From OM182 bacterium MED-G28 (GTDB taxonomy: Bacteria > Pseudomonadota > Gammaproteobacteria > Pseudomonadales > Pseudohongiellaceae), in NCBI GenBank assembly GCA_002457215.1, contig NTJZ01000016.1:1-57579 (forward strand): a DNA stretch of 57,579 nucleotides, written 5' to 3'. The notes beneath the pieces were generated by a model. That model had not been told where the DNA came from. It did no database searches and was given only the letters and a program-made list of their open reading frames with translations. Below are positions 36,211 through 47,349 of the stretch, piece by piece. Within the stretch, counting starts at the first letter, position 1, and the number at the start of each line of letters is the position of its first letter. Position numbers and translations under genes: made by a program.

Positions 36211-39039
36211 ATGACGGACTATAAAGACACACTTAATCTGCCATACACAGAATTTCCTATGAAGGCAAACCTAGCCCAACGGGAACCTGCTATGTTGAAA
36301 AAATGGCAGGACTTGAATTTGTACACAAAGATCTGTGAAAAAAATGCAGGTCGTCCCAAGTTTATACTTCACGATGGGCCTCCTTATGCCAATGGGGAAT
36401 TGCACCTAGGTCATGCAATCAATAAATCCTTAAAAGACATCGTTGTCAAATCACGACAACTGAGTGGTTTCGATGCACCCTTTATTCCTGGATGGGATTG
36501 TCATGGACTGCCTATTGAACATAACGTAGAAAAGAAAAAAGGAAAAGCAGGTCAAAAGATTAGTTTCGCTGAGTTTAGGCAAACCTGTCGTGAATACGCA
36601 AAAAAACAAGTAGAAATTCAAAAAGCAGGGTTCATTCGCTTGGGCGTATTCGGTGATTGGGAGAACCCTTATCTGACAATGAATTTTAAGACTGAAGCGG
36701 ACATCGTGCGAGCCCTCGGCAAAATAGTCAGTAATGGGCATATGGTGAAAGGCTATAAACCCGTATATTGGAGTGTAGTTGGTGCTTCTGCTCTAGCCGA
36801 AGCAGAAGTTGAATACCATGACAAACAGTCTTCCGCCATCGATGTACGTTTTTCTGTTGCCGAACGAAAAAAATTCTTAAGTGCTTTTAGTGATTTAATA
36901 GTAAGAGAGATATCTGACCCTATTTCCGTAGTAATTTGGACTACGACACCATGGACTTTGCCTTCAAATCAAGCAGTTTGCTTGCATGCGGAGTTACATT
37001 ATGCCTTGGTCAAATGTGAAACTTCACAGGGCAAAGAAATCATTTTACTAGCTAAGGATATGATTGAAGATGTTCTTATTCGTTATGGAGCAGAAAACTC
37101 TGAAGTCCTAGGCGAAGTGAAAGGTGCTGCTCTGGAAAATATATTGTTGCAACATCCTTTTTTGGACAAACAAATTCCTTTAGTCCTTGGTGAGCATGTG
37201 ACGACTGAAGCGGGCACAGGTGCCGTTCATACTGCTCCTGATCATGGTCTTGATGATTTTTATGTGGGCCAGAACTATGGCTTGGGCACCTTGAATCTGG
37301 TTGATGAAAATGGTGTCTTTATCGATGGCGCTGGCGAGTTTAGCGGAGCTCATGTCTACAAAGTAGATGAGATGGTAATTCGCACACTTAAAGACAAACA
37401 TGCGCTGGTTACAGAAGAAACTATCACCCACAGCTATGCTCATTGTTGGCGTACTAAAACACCACTGATTTATCGGGCAACACCGCAGTGGTTTATAAGC
37501 ATGACTGAGCAGGATTTGCTAGGCGCTGCTTTAAAAGCTGTGAAAGATGTGAAATGGATTCCCGACTGGGGTCAGGCACGGATCGAGTTAATGTTAAAGG
37601 GCAGCCCGGATTGGTGTGTGTCTCGGCAAAGAACCTGGGGTGTTCCTATTACCATGTTTGTAAACAAAGAGACGCAAGCATTACATCCTGATACGCCAGC
37701 TTTGTTTGAAGAAGTAGCCAAGCGAATTGAAGTCTCAGGAATAGATTCCTGGTTTGATTTGGCCCCAGAGGAGCTTCTGGGTTCGGATGCTGATCAGTAT
37801 GAAAAAGTAACTGACACTATGGACGTTTGGTTTGACTCTGGTGTAACTCATGACTCAGTTATGGAGCAAAGAGAAGAGCTGCGATATCCGGCAGACCTGT
37901 ATTTAGAAGGGTCAGATCAGCACAGAGGTTGGTTTTTATCTTCTCTAAAAACTGCTATCGCCATGAATGGCACAGCACCCTATAAAGAAGTGTTAACCCA
38001 TGGCTTCTTTGTTGATGCGGAAGGGAAAAAGATGTCTAAGTCCCTTGGCAATACCGTAGCCCCAGAGAAGATATTTCAACATTATGGAGCTGATGTTTTA
38101 AGATTGTGGGTTGCTGCTACTGATTATCGTGGCGAGATGACAGTCTCCGATGAAATATTTAAGCGTGTAGCTGATGCTTATCGCAGAATTCGAAATACTT
38201 CTCGATTTATGCTGGCTAATTTAAATGGCTTCAGCCCGATTAAAGATGGTGTGACTTCGGGGCAAATGTTGGCACTAGATTATTGGATTGTTCGGAAATG
38301 TCAGCTTTTACAAAAAGATGTGATAGAAAATTACCATGACTACAACTTCTTGAATGTCTATCAAAAGATTCATAATTTTTGTGTTATCGAACTTGGTGGC
38401 TTTTATCTTGACGTAATCAAGGATCGACAGTACACGACTCAAGCTGATAGTTTGGCGCGGCGTTCAACTCAGACCGCGATGTATCATGTTTTGGAAATGT
38501 TCAGTCGGTTGATTGCTCCCATTCTTAGTTTTACTGCTGACGAGATCTGGCAAAGTATTCCTGGAGAAAGAGTAGCGTCAGTATTCCTCTCAGATTTTTC
38601 TGAGTCTGTTGCCGAATTTTCAGAATCAGAAAATTTCTCTGATGAGTTCTGGCAAAAAGTGATAGCAGTAAAGACCGCCGTGAATAAAGAACTAGAGGCA
38701 AAGCGTGCGGCGAAAAAATTAGGTTCGAGTCTAAGCGCTGAAGTAGACTTATATTGCAATGACGACCTTGCAAACTTGCTTGCTTGCTTTGAAGAGGAAT
38801 TAAGATTCGTCCTGATTGTGTCTCGAGCATCTATTCATCCTATAGATAGTGCCGCAGGTTCGGCAGTTGAGACTGAGGTAGAGGGCCTTAAACTCTTAAT
38901 TAGCCCTTCCATTTTTGCTAAGTGCGAACGTTGCTGGCATCACATACCTAATGTCGGGGAAAGTTCTACGCATCCCTCACTCTGTCAACGCTGTGTAGTC
39001 AACATAGATGGTGAAGGTGAGCTGAGAAGTTTTGCCTAA
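36211..39039 (+). CDS. ileS: isoleucyl-tRNA synthetase
   Basis: 942 residues, class I synthetase. HLGH at 65-68 ([12 protein letters not shown]), the editing domain in the middle (about 200-400, with [11 protein letters not shown]), KMSKS at 607-611, and a C-terminal zinc finger (CERCW and CQRC). This is the bacterial type-1 enzyme sensitive in principle to mupirocin. It charges tRNA-Ile in the cytoplasm. The next gene is fkpB rather than the usual lspA; any start of that gene before 39039 overlaps it by eight bases. Confidence 0.98.
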   Translation: MTDYKDTLNLPYTEFPMKANLAQREPAMLKKWQDLNLYTKICEKNAGRPKFILHDGPPYANGELHLGHAINKSLKDIVVKSRQLSGFDAPFIPGWDCHGLPIEHNVEKKKGKAGQKISFAEFRQTCREYAKKQVEIQKAGFIRLGVFGDWENPYLTMNFKTEADIVRALGKIVSNGHMVKGYKPVYWSVVGASALAEAEVEYHDKQSSAIDVRFSVAERKKFLSAFSDLIVREISDPISVVIWTTTPWTLPSNQAVCLHAELHYALVKCETSQGKEIILLAKDMIEDVLIRYGAENSEVLGEVKGAALENILLQHPFLDKQIPLVLGEHVTTEAGTGAVHTAPDHGLDDFYVGQNYGLGTLNLVDENGVFIDGAGEFSGAHVYKVDEMVIRTLKDKHALVTEETITHSYAHCWRTKTPLIYRATPQWFISMTEQDLLGAALKAVKDVKWIPDWGQARIELMLKGSPDWCVSRQRTWGVPITMFVNKETQALHPDTPALFEEVAKRIEVSGIDSWFDLAPEELLGSDADQYEKVTDTMDVWFDSGVTHDSVMEQREELRYPADLYLEGSDQHRGWFLSSLKTAIAMNGTAPYKEVLTHGFFVDAEGKKMSKSLGNTVAPEKIFQHYGADVLRLWVAATDYRGEMTVSDEIFKRVADAYRRIRNTSRFMLANLNGFSPIKDGVTSGQMLALDYWIVRKCQLLQKDVIENYHDYNFLNVYQKIHNFCVIELGGFYLDVIKDRQYTTQADSLARRSTQTAMYHVLEMFSRLIAPILSFTADEIWQSIPGERVASVFLSDFSESVAEFSESENFSDEFWQKVIAVKTAVNKELEAKRAAKKLGSSLSAEVDLYCNDDLANLLACFEEELRFVLIVSRASIHPIDSAAGSAVETEVEGLKLLISPSIFAKCERCWHHIPNVGESSTHPSLCQRCVVNIDGEGELRSFA

Positions 39040-39061
39040 TCGATTTCATGGTAATAAGCGC

Positions 39062-39553
39062 GTGAATAATTCTACTGCTGCATTGATTGTAAGCGATTCA
39101 TTGGTAACACTGAATTTTTCATTATCCTTGATTAATGGCGAAGTAATCGATACTAACTTTGATAAAGAGCCTGCAAGCTTCCGCATCGGTGATGGCAACA
39201 TGTTGCCTGGGTTTGAAGAAGAGCTCTTAAGCTTGGCTGCTGGTGATGAGATTAAAAAAATCATTCCGAGCCTGCGCGCGTTTGGTGAGATAAATCCAAA
39301 AAACATACAGCGTTTTCCCATTGATAAATTTAAACATTTACTGGAAGATGATCTGATTCCGACTGAGAAGGGAAGTGTTATTTCTTTTAAGGATCCAGCA
39401 GGATTCGATCTTCCTGGGATTGTTAAACAAGTCACAGCCCAAGAGATGGTAGTAGACTTTAACCATCCGTTGGCAGGAAAAGATATTGTTTTCAGAGCTA
39501 AAGTTATTTCAGTGGTTGTCCCTGGAACTGAAACTATCGAAATAAAAGTATAG
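39062..39553 (+). CDS. fkpB: FKBP-type peptidyl-prolyl isomerase (FkpB/SlpA-like)
   Basis: 163 residues from GTG 39062; the frame is open to TTG 39032, but family proteins begin near the GTG. An SlpA-type FKBP core ([17 protein letters not shown], then [18 protein letters not shown]) is interrupted by the usual insert-in-flap chaperone domain, followed by [12 protein letters not shown]. It is a cytoplasmic folding factor. It lies between ileS and ispH, where its orthologue sits in other gammaproteobacteria. Confidence 0.93.
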   Translation: MNNSTAALIVSDSLVTLNFSLSLINGEVIDTNFDKEPASFRIGDGNMLPGFEEELLSLAAGDEIKKIIPSLRAFGEINPKNIQRFPIDKFKHLLEDDLIPTEKGSVISFKDPAGFDLPGIVKQVTAQEMVVDFNHPLAGKDIVFRAKVISVVVPGTETIEIKV

Positions 39554-39569
39554 AGTAGAGGTTATAACT

Positions 39570-40589
39570 ATGACCATTCAGACTCATGCCGAATCATTAT
39601 CTTCGATCCGTCTCGCAAATCCTCGTGGTTTTTGCGCTGGTGTAGATCGCGCTATTGATATAGTTAATCGAGCATTGGATATTTTCGGGGCACCAATTTA
39701 TGTCCGGCATGAGGTTGTGCACAATAAATTTGTGGTAAACACGCTTCAGAAAAGAGGTGCTATCTTTGTAGACGATTTAGTCGACATCCCCTTAAAAGAT
39801 CGGCAGGGCAGATCTTCTATTGTCATATTCAGTGCTCATGGTGTATCTCGGGAAATAAAAGAAGGAGCAAGAGAAAAAGGTTTTAAAGTATTTGATGCGA
39901 CATGCCCGCTTGTAACGAAAGTTCATTTCGAGGTGACTAAGTTTAGTCGGGCTGGAAGAGAGTGTGTTTTGATTGGGCATCAATTCCATCCTGAGGTCGA
40001 GGGTACTATGGGTCAGTACGACAGGAGTTTTGGTGGCAAAATATATTTGGTTGAGTCAGTTGATGATGTGCAATCCTTGCAAGTCCATTATCCTAATAAG
40101 CTGTCCTATGTAACACAGACAACACTCTCGATGGATGACACGGCGAAAATTATTGAAGCCCTGCGTGAACGTTTTCCTTCTATCCAAGGGCCGCGTAAGA
40201 ATGATATTTGCTATGCTACACAAAACCGCCAAGACGCGGTCAAGCAACTGGCTCTGGAATGCGATTTGTTATTGGTGGTTGGGTCACCAAATAGTTCGAA
40301 CTCAAATCGTTTAAAAGAGTTGGCTGAGCGACTCGGGTGTGATTCCTATTTAATCGATAGCGTGGACGATATTGAGGTAAGTTGGTTTGAAGGTAAATCT
40401 CGGTTTGGTATTACGGCAGGAGCATCGGCACCAGAAGTATTAGTACAGCAGGTTGTTAAACACCTACAAGAAATTGGCCATATTGAGCCAGAAGAGTTGC
40501 AGGGTGTAGAAGAAAATATTGTTTTTTCGATGCCTAAAGAGCTTAGGCTCAAAGAATTTAGTAATAACGACCTTGGACTTAAACGATAA
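39570..40589 (+). CDS. ispH: 4-hydroxy-3-methylbut-2-enyl diphosphate reductase
   Basis: 339 residues. The three cysteines that hold the catalytic iron-sulfur cluster are C22 ([11 protein letters not shown]), C112 ([11 protein letters not shown]) and C214 ([10 protein letters not shown]). The [10 protein letters not shown] and SSNSNRLKE motifs are also present. It catalyses the last step of the MEP pathway, giving IPP and DMAPP. The ATG has GAGG about nine bases upstream. It converges on valS with a 36-base gap. Confidence 0.98.
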   Translation: MTIQTHAESLSSIRLANPRGFCAGVDRAIDIVNRALDIFGAPIYVRHEVVHNKFVVNTLQKRGAIFVDDLVDIPLKDRQGRSSIVIFSAHGVSREIKEGAREKGFKVFDATCPLVTKVHFEVTKFSRAGRECVLIGHQFHPEVEGTMGQYDRSFGGKIYLVESVDDVQSLQVHYPNKLSYVTQTTLSMDDTAKIIEALRERFPSIQGPRKNDICYATQNRQDAVKQLALECDLLLVVGSPNSSNSNRLKELAERLGCDSYLIDSVDDIEVSWFEGKSRFGITAGASAPEVLVQQVVKHLQEIGHIEPEELQGVEENIVFSMPKELRLKEFSNNDLGLKR

Positions 40590-40625
40590 TGTCTTTGAAA
40601 GTCTCTCTAAAAGACCTTTAGCGCG

Positions 40626-43409
40626 CTAGACTGATTTAAGTTGCTTTAGTTTTTGCTGCAAAGCCTCCAAAGCTCCAGACATCTGTCCTTGTTTTTCCCG
40701 TTCTTTAGCCACAATAGCTTCCGGTGCGTTGTCGACAAATTTCGGATTGCCAAGTTTGCTCGAGGTTGCTCTTAAGCCCATTTGAAGCTTAGCGATCTCC
40801 TTCGATAGTCTTGTAATCTCTACCTCTACATCAATTAGCCCAGCCAGCGGTACCAAGATTTCCAGTTCTTTAAAAAGCTGCGTTGCTGCGGCAGGAGCTT
40901 CTTGGCCCTCTGCGAGCCACACAATTGTTTTGAGCTTTGCCAGTTTTTGCAGATAGGGGCGGTAGTCTTCAAGCTTTTTCTGATCTTGAGGTGAACCGTT
41001 GCGCAGAATCACATTAATCGATTTCGCAGGAGAGATATCCATTTCACCTCGAATATTGCGAATTGCAAGAATCACACCTTTTAGCCACTCAATGTGGTCC
41101 TCAGCTTCCTTATCACTAGAGTCGAGACTTGGGCCAGGGTAAGCCTGCGTCATTATGCTTCCGCCAGTATTGCTGACCAAAGGAGCAACTTTCTGCCATA
41201 TTTCTTCTGTAATATAAGGCATGAAGGGGTGCAGTAAGCGCAAGCTCTTCTCTAGTGTAGATATAAGTACCAGTCGAGTTGTCTGCGCTGGTTTTGGGTT
41301 TGCTTCTTCGTCCCATAACACAGGCTTGGAAAGCTCTACATACCAATCGCAGTACTCATTCCAGATAAATTCATGCAAAGCCTGGGAGACCAAATCGAAA
41401 CGGTAATTTTCCATTCCTTCGGCGACTTGCGCAGATGTTTGATTGAAGCGACTGATGATCCACCTGTCTGCAATTGAGCAGTGCTCAAGAGATAACTCTG
41501 CCGGAATAGTTTTGCCTTCGGAATTCATCATTACATAGCGGGCTGCGTTCCAAATCTTGTTACAAAAATTGCGAAAGCCTTCGGTACGGCCTAGATCAAA
41601 TTTTATATCTCTGCCAGTTGAAGCCAGTGAGTAGAATGTAAATCTTAGAGCGTCTGTACCATAACCAGTAATGCCATCCGGGAATGATTCGCGAGTATGT
41701 TTCTCTATCTTTTGTAGAAGCTGGGGTTGCATCATGTCGGCAGTGCGCTTGGTAATTAGCTCGTCTAGTTTAATTCCATCAATAAGATCAATCGGGTCGA
41801 GTATATTTCCTTTTGACTTTGACATTTTATGTCCGTATTCATCTCTAACCAATCCTGTAATGTAGACTTTCTTAAAAGGAATTTGGTTAGTAAATTTAAG
41901 GGTCATCATAATCATGCGGGCAACCCAAAAGAAAATAATATCGAAGCCGGTTACTAATACGTTTGTGGGATGAAATTTATCAAAATATTCGTGATCGTTA
42001 GGCCAACCTAGGGTAGAAAATGTCCACAAGGCAGATGAAAACCATGTGTCTAATACGTCTTCATCTTGAGATAATTCCACTTCTGCATCCAAATCATACT
42101 TGGTTCGGACGGCTGCCTCATCGCAAGCAGAATAGACATTGCCATCATTGTCATACCAAGCAGGGATTCGGTGACCCCACCACAATTGTCGGCTTATACA
42201 CCAGTCTTGAATATTTCGCATCCAGGCAAAATAGGTGTTCTCCCAGTTCTTTGGGACAAATTCAATGTCACCGTCTTCAACGGCTTTAATTGCAGGATCA
42301 GCCAGGCTTTGTATTGCTACATACCATTGATGAGTTAGATAGGGCTCAATGATCACGCCGCTGCGGTCGCCTCTGGGCACTTTTAATTTATGTGTTTCAA
42401 TTTTTTCGAGAAAGCCAAGTTTTTCTATATCGGTAACAATTTGCTTGCGCGCTTCGAAACGATCCATTCTCCGATATGCCACTGGTGCATTGTCATTGAT
42501 GCTAGCGTTATCAGTGAGAATATTGATCATCTCTAATTGGTGCCGTTTCCCGATTTCATAGTCATTGAAATCGTGTGCTGGAGTTATCTTTACACAACCT
42601 GTACCGAATTCTGGGTCGACATAATCGTCGGCGATTATTTTGATTCGCCGATCACACAAAGGCAGATCAACATATTTGCCGACTAAGCTGGCATAGCGCT
42701 TGTCTTCTGGGTGCACCGCCACAGCGGAATCGCCTAATAGTGTTTCTGGGCGAGTAGTGGCAATAGTTACATAGCTTTCGCCGCTCGCGGTGGTTACTCC
42801 GTCTGCTAGTGGGTAACGGAAATGCCACAATGAACCATTTTCTTCTTCAGAGATAACTTCTAAGTCGGATATTGCTGTGCGTAAACTAGGATCCCAATTT
42901 ACTAATCGATTGCCGCGATAAATTAGCCCTTCATCAAATAAGTCGACAAAAACCTTCTCTACCACTGCCGATAATTCGTCATCCATGGTGAAGCGTTCTC
43001 TGGACCAATCCAGGGAAGACCCCATGCGCCGAAGTTGTTGCGTGATAATACCGCCAGATTCTTCTTTCCACCCCCAGGCTTTTTCAACAAATTTTTCGCG
43101 ACCAATTTCTTGACGACTGGTTCCGGCTGCGTTGAGTTTTCGTTCGACTACCATTTGCGTTGCGATGCCGGCATGGTCGGTACCGACTTGCCATAAAGTT
43201 TGGCAACCAAGCATACGATGATAGCGAGTAAGGGCGTCCATAATAGCGTGTTGGAAGCCATGCCCCATGTGTAAGCGGCCCGTTACATTGGGCGGGGGGA
43301 TTACAATGCAATAGGGATCGCCCGTTCCCTGCGGTGCGAAGTAACCCCGCTCTTCCCACTCATGGTACCAGCGGTCTTCTATATCTTGTGGTTGGTAGGT
43401 TTTGTCCAT
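40626..43409 (-). CDS. valS: valyl-tRNA synthetase
   Basis: 927 residues, class I. HMGH at 47-50 ([17 protein letters not shown]), an editing domain (about 190-350), KMSKS near residue 528, and a C-terminal coiled-coil arm (about 860-925) typical of bacterial ValS. It is the last gene of pepA-holC-valS on the minus strand, a conserved gammaproteobacterial group. The gap from holC is 84 bases. Confidence 0.98.
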   Translation of the reverse strand: MDKTYQPQDIEDRWYHEWEERGYFAPQGTGDPYCIVIPPPNVTGRLHMGHGFQHAIMDALTRYHRMLGCQTLWQVGTDHAGIATQMVVERKLNAAGTSRQEIGREKFVEKAWGWKEESGGIITQQLRRMGSSLDWSRERFTMDDELSAVVEKVFVDLFDEGLIYRGNRLVNWDPSLRTAISDLEVISEEENGSLWHFRYPLADGVTTASGESYVTIATTRPETLLGDSAVAVHPEDKRYASLVGKYVDLPLCDRRIKIIADDYVDPEFGTGCVKITPAHDFNDYEIGKRHQLEMINILTDNASINDNAPVAYRRMDRFEARKQIVTDIEKLGFLEKIETHKLKVPRGDRSGVIIEPYLTHQWYVAIQSLADPAIKAVEDGDIEFVPKNWENTYFAWMRNIQDWCISRQLWWGHRIPAWYDNDGNVYSACDEAAVRTKYDLDAEVELSQDEDVLDTWFSSALWTFSTLGWPNDHEYFDKFHPTNVLVTGFDIIFFWVARMIMMTLKFTNQIPFKKVYITGLVRDEYGHKMSKSKGNILDPIDLIDGIKLDELITKRTADMMQPQLLQKIEKHTRESFPDGITGYGTDALRFTFYSLASTGRDIKFDLGRTEGFRNFCNKIWNAARYVMMNSEGKTIPAELSLEHCSIADRWIISRFNQTSAQVAEGMENYRFDLVSQALHEFIWNEYCDWYVELSKPVLWDEEANPKPAQTTRLVLISTLEKSLRLLHPFMPYITEEIWQKVAPLVSNTGGSIMTQAYPGPSLDSSDKEAEDHIEWLKGVILAIRNIRGEMDISPAKSINVILRNGSPQDQKKLEDYRPYLQKLAKLKTIVWLAEGQEAPAAATQLFKELEILVPLAGLIDVEVEITRLSKEIAKLQMGLRATSSKLGNPKFVDNAPEAIVAKEREKQGQMSGALEALQQKLKQLKSV

Positions 43410-43493
43410 CTCTCTATTGCAGCGGCTATGTCAAAAAAAGGCGCAAGTATACATTAAGGCCTGGGCTATTACTGTGTTTCAATGCCTGCCATT

Positions 43494-43907
43494 TTATACT
43501 TTATGGGTGTCAGGCTTAAAACCTTGAGCTTTATAGAAACGATAATTGCGCCGCCCATTATCTAGACTGTCTTTGTCTGGGCCAACGATTTCGTTAATGC
43601 GACTGTAGTGTTGAAATTGCTCACAGCTGCCTGAGGAAAGATTAATGAGTACATCCTGATGGACTGCAGAAGGTTTGATGTCAATTTCTACTAATTCAGA
43701 TCCAGAGTTGCCGATAGCGTGGGGAATGAAACTATTGGCTTTGAATAGCCATAGTAGTTCATCTAGCTGACGTCGCTGTTGTTCATCATTAACTTGAATA
43801 AATATTTTGTGGCCAAGCCCAAAGGCTTTCTCTGCAAGTCGACAGGCGACTTCTAAGCGAGACTCTGCATCGCCTTGTGTAAGAGAATAAAAATTGATTT
43901 GAGCCAT
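43494..43907 (-). CDS. holC: DNA polymerase III chi subunit
   Basis: 137 residues, HolC-type with its N-terminal INFYSL strand, RLAEKAF helix and C-terminal YRFYKAQGF. Chi links the clamp loader to SSB. It lies between pepA and valS, as in many gammaproteobacteria; the gap to pepA is 23 bases. There are no odd features. Confidence 0.94.
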   Translation of the reverse strand: MAQINFYSLTQGDAESRLEVACRLAEKAFGLGHKIFIQVNDEQQRRQLDELLWLFKANSFIPHAIGNSGSELVEIDIKPSAVHQDVLINLSSGSCEQFQHYSRINEIVGPDKDSLDNGRRNYRFYKAQGFKPDTHKV

Positions 43908-43930
43908 TTACAAACTAATCCAGATCTTAT

Positions 43931-45418
43931 TTAGGCTTTCTGGCGGCTTAAATACTCAACTAACAAGGGCACCGGCCTTCCAGTTGCACCCTTTTGGGCG
44001 CCTGAATGCCAGGCCGAACCGGCTATATCAAGATGAGCCCATTTTTGCTTCTCAGTGAAGCGAGAAAGAAAACAGGCAGCGGTGATAGTGCCAGCGCGAG
44101 GCCCGCCAATGTTGGCTATGTCTGCAAAATTACTATTAAGTAATCCCTGGTATTCATCCCAAAGTGGTAATTGCCAGGCTCTATCCAAAGCATCTTGCCC
44201 ACAGTCGATGAGAGTCTCTGCGAGTTTGTCATTATTGCTCAAAAGAGCATTTGCGAGAGAGCCAAAGGTTGCCACTGCAGCGCCGGTTAGCGTCGCTATG
44301 TCGATGACGCTGCGAGGCTTGAATTTCTCCACATAGGTGAGCGCATCGCACAGTACCAAACGACCTTCTGCATCGGTATTGAGTACCTCAATAGTCTGAC
44401 CCGACATACTAGTCACTATATCACCGGGTTTTGTGGCGCGACTGCCAGGCATATTTTCTGCAGCTGCCACGATTCCGACCACATTAATAGGTAATTTGAG
44501 ATCCGCCACGCAAGCCATCGTAGCTATGACGCTAGCTGCACCACACATGTCGAATTTCATCTCGTCCATACCACCGCCAGCTTTTAAGCTAATGCCGCCT
44601 GTATCGAAAGTGATGCCTTTCCCAACAATTGCATAGGGTTTACTGTCGGCCTTGGCACCTTTGTAGCGGATTACGATTAGCTTTGCTTCTTCCGCAGAGC
44701 CGGCGGAGACTGATAAAAGTGATCCCATGCCTAACTTCGCCATTTGTTTTTCACTAAGAATTTGCGTTGTTACTGATCGGTTGCGATCAGCGATAATAGT
44801 CGCCTGTTGTGCTAGATAGGTAGGGGTACAGATATTGCCGGGTAAATTACCGAGTTCTCGGGCGCGATTAACAGCTTTGCCGATAGCCTGGCCGCGCTTG
44901 AGTGCAGTTTCAGTGCTTTTGCGGCCGCTGCCGGGAAGGGCGGAAACCGTAATTGACTTCGTTGTGAAAGCCTTCGCTTTTTTGCTTTTGGTTGTATCGT
45001 ATTGATAGTTCAGAACTTCTGCTTCTTGGGCAAGTCTTGCTGCTAGCCAATTGCTGTCGCGATCAATCACATTCAGGCTATGTAAAGCAAAATGCAAGGA
45101 GCTGGCTTTAAGCTTAAGAACAGCTTTCAATGCTGAATTGATTAATTTGGCTACCGAACTGCCACTTAATTTTTTCTTGTCCCCAGAGCCCACTAGTAGG
45201 ATTCGTTTTCCGACAGCCCCATTGATATTGTGGATCACCTGCGTTTCACCTAGTTTGCCAGTGAAATCGCCAGATTGAATTATTTTAGTAATTACCTTTT
45301 GCGTGGCTGTATCTAGCAGCTTCGCTTCATCAGACAACGCACCCTTATTCCAAATAGCCACGACTATGCAATCTGCATTTATTTTCTCGGGAGATCCCGT
45401 TCTTATTGAATACCTCAT
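43931..45418 (-). CDS. pepA: leucyl aminopeptidase (M17)
   Basis: 495 residues. The C-terminal catalytic domain has the NTDAEGRL metal site near 344 and the KGITFDTGGISLK metal/bicarbonate region near 270. It is a cytosolic hexameric two-zinc aminopeptidase, and in Escherichia coli also a DNA-binding protein for site-specific recombination. ATG 45418 starts the pepA-holC-valS operon; the 236-base region up to 45655 is divergent from the thioesterase gene and probably holds both promoters. Confidence 0.97.
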   Translation of the reverse strand: MRYSIRTGSPEKINADCIVVAIWNKGALSDEAKLLDTATQKVITKIIQSGDFTGKLGETQVIHNINGAVGKRILLVGSGDKKKLSGSSVAKLINSALKAVLKLKASSLHFALHSLNVIDRDSNWLAARLAQEAEVLNYQYDTTKSKKAKAFTTKSITVSALPGSGRKSTETALKRGQAIGKAVNRARELGNLPGNICTPTYLAQQATIIADRNRSVTTQILSEKQMAKLGMGSLLSVSAGSAEEAKLIVIRYKGAKADSKPYAIVGKGITFDTGGISLKAGGGMDEMKFDMCGAASVIATMACVADLKLPINVVGIVAAAENMPGSRATKPGDIVTSMSGQTIEVLNTDAEGRLVLCDALTYVEKFKPRSVIDIATLTGAAVATFGSLANALLSNNDKLAETLIDCGQDALDRAWQLPLWDEYQGLLNSNFADIANIGGPRAGTITAACFLSRFTEKQKWAHLDIAGSAWHSGAQKGATGRPVPLLVEYLSRQKA

Positions 45419-45654
45419 GGGTGGACACTCTCCTTGCGACTGAGAAAATTAAGCGTGATTTTTTAAGAGCGGTAATCCTAGTGTTATTCAGATAGTTAAG
45501 CAATAGTGCTCAAAAATTAAGCAAACCATCTTCGGGTTATTCAAAAAAATCTGCTAAGATTTATGGAAATTCCTCTGCAAACTTGTTTGAACCAATCTTA
45601 ATTTTAGTTGTCAGATCATATTAACGCATCGCAATACTACCTGAAGGAGCCGAG

Positions 45655-46116
45655 ATGCCTCGCATTAAAGTAGCCGTACCTGAACATTTTCTATTCAGGA
45701 TGGAGCGAATAGTTGGAATCAGCGATGTTAATTACGCAAAGCATCTCGATAGCATTTCAATGGTCAATATTCTCCATGAGGCACGTCTTCAATTTCTCGC
45801 TAGCCTTGGCTTTACTGAATCCAATATCTATGGCCTAGGTTTGGTAGTTACTGATCTTGCGGTAGATTATCAATCAGAATCCTTTGCTAATGACTATTTA
45901 ATAGTCGAAGTGGGCGTGAGCAAGTTTAATCGGTATGGGTTTGATATCGGAATTCAGGTAACCAATAGTGCTATGGAGGCGGTAGTATGCAATGCCAAGA
46001 TTGGTGTTGTTTTCTTTGATTTTGATAAGCACAAAATCACTCAGGTCCCCATCGCCTTTAAATCTATGCTGGGTCATCCAGAGATTCAAGAGGTTCAAGA
46101 AGTTCAGGTTGCTTAA
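45655..46116 (+). CDS. hotdog-fold thioesterase (YbgC/FadM-like)
   Basis: 153 residues, 4HBT-type hotdog (ISDVNYAKHLDSISMVNILHEARLQFL near 22-48, VVTDLAVDYQSESFANDYL, and YGFDIGIQVTN). The usual catalytic aspartate position is occupied by D24 (ISDVNYAKHLD). ATG 45655 has AGGAG about eight bases upstream. It is inserted between divergent pepA and lptF, which are normally neighbours. The acyl-CoA or acyl-ACP substrate is unknown. Confidence 0.9.
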   Translation: MPRIKVAVPEHFLFRMERIVGISDVNYAKHLDSISMVNILHEARLQFLASLGFTESNIYGLGLVVTDLAVDYQSESFANDYLIVEVGVSKFNRYGFDIGIQVTNSAMEAVVCNAKIGVVFFDFDKHKITQVPIAFKSMLGHPEIQEVQEVQVA

Positions 46117-46203
46117 TCTGTTGTATTGCTTGGCTAACTAGCTGACTTTTATTAACTCATTCGAGTAAACTAAACGCTAGCTCTAATCAGGCATCTTTTC
46201 ACT

Positions 46204-47349
46204 TTGATTATTTTCCGCTATCTCAGCAAGCAAATTCTGCAAGTGATGACCGCGGTCTCGCTCATATTATTGGTGGTTGGCCTGACCAGTCGATTTATTC
46301 AATATCTAGGCCAGGCAGTGGCTGGAGAGCTTGCTTCGGACGTTCTCTTGCTTTTAATGTTTTATCGCCTACCTGATTTTTTTCTGGTTATTATTCCTCT
46401 CGCATTCTTTCTTGGAATTTTGCTCACTTATGGAAGGATGTATGCTGAGAATGAAATGGTGGTTTTATTCGGATCGGGATTTAGCCAACGCCGATTGCTC
46501 TTCTTTACCGCAATTACGTCAGTTAGCGTGATGTTATTTATAGCTGTTCTTAGTTTAAGTGTTGTTCCTTGGGGAGCAAGGCATACTGAGCAACTTAAAC
46601 AGAACCAGGATCAACTCACAGAGATTGATCTTATTGTCGCAGGGCAATTCCAGAATTTTAATGATGGCGGTCGAGTAACTTATGCCGAATCTACCAGCAT
46701 GATTCCTGAATTAGGCAGGCAATTAGAAAATGTCTTCGTGGCGTTAAGCGCAGAGAGTAATCAAAGGACTAATGACGATGAAGAGCAGGAATCAGACTCG
46801 AGTGATTCATCCCCCAGGATATTAATTGCTGAATCAGCTAGGCCGATTATCGATACTGAAACTGGCGCTCGATTTATGCGTATGGAAAACGTTTATCAAT
46901 ATGACGGCACTCCCGGCTTAGCTGATTTCTCAGTAGCCCAATTTGATGCGCAGTATTTATTACTTCCCACGTCAACCGAATTTGAAGCAAGCGTTGAGGA
47001 AGAGTCATTGAGCACTCTTGATTTGATAGGATCTTCTGAGCCTGAGCATCAAGCAGAATTGCAATGGCGATTATCAATTATTTTTCTAATACCAGTGATT
47101 ACGATGATTGCTGTTCCTATGAGCAAGGTTGACCCGCGTCAGGGTCGGTACAGCAAATTAATTTCAGCGGCTGTGATCTACGCGAGCTACTTCTTATTGC
47201 TGCAGTTGTCACGAGATATGGTGGCCGAAGGTGAGATCAACGCGACGATTGGGTTATGGTGGGTTCATAGTTTATTTATTGCAATGGGCATAATTCTCTA
47301 TCGAATTCCTGAGTTAGGACGTTTTCTATCGTTAGGTCGTTCGGCATGA
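46204..47349 (+). CDS. lptF: LPS export ABC permease LptF
   Basis: 381 residues with six spans in two groups (about 12-110 and 290-375) around a periplasmic beta-jellyroll. Its start MIIFRYLSKQIL, at TTG 46204, matches the conserved LptF N-terminus; no ATG fits. With LptG and LptB it forms the inner-membrane motor that pulls lipopolysaccharide to the LptA bridge. It overlaps lptG by four bases (ATGA), so the pair is coupled. Confidence 0.96.
   Translation: MIIFRYLSKQILQVMTAVSLILLVVGLTSRFIQYLGQAVAGELASDVLLLLMFYRLPDFFLVIIPLAFFLGILLTYGRMYAENEMVVLFGSGFSQRRLLFFTAITSVSVMLFIAVLSLSVVPWGARHTEQLKQNQDQLTEIDLIVAGQFQNFNDGGRVTYAESTSMIPELGRQLENVFVALSAESNQRTNDDEEQESDSSDSSPRILIAESARPIIDTETGARFMRMENVYQYDGTPGLADFSVAQFDAQYLLLPTSTEFEASVEEESLSTLDLIGSSEPEHQAELQWRLSIIFLIPVITMIAVPMSKVDPRQGRYSKLISAAVIYASYFLLLQLSRDMVAEGEINATIGLWWVHSLFIAMGIILYRIPELGRFLSLGRSA

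Noticed and set aside
40590..40625. A terminator between ispH and valS
   Set aside because: The only hairpin has a bulge and short arms, and no T-run follows; TAGCGCGCTA overlaps the valS stop and is a short palindrome.
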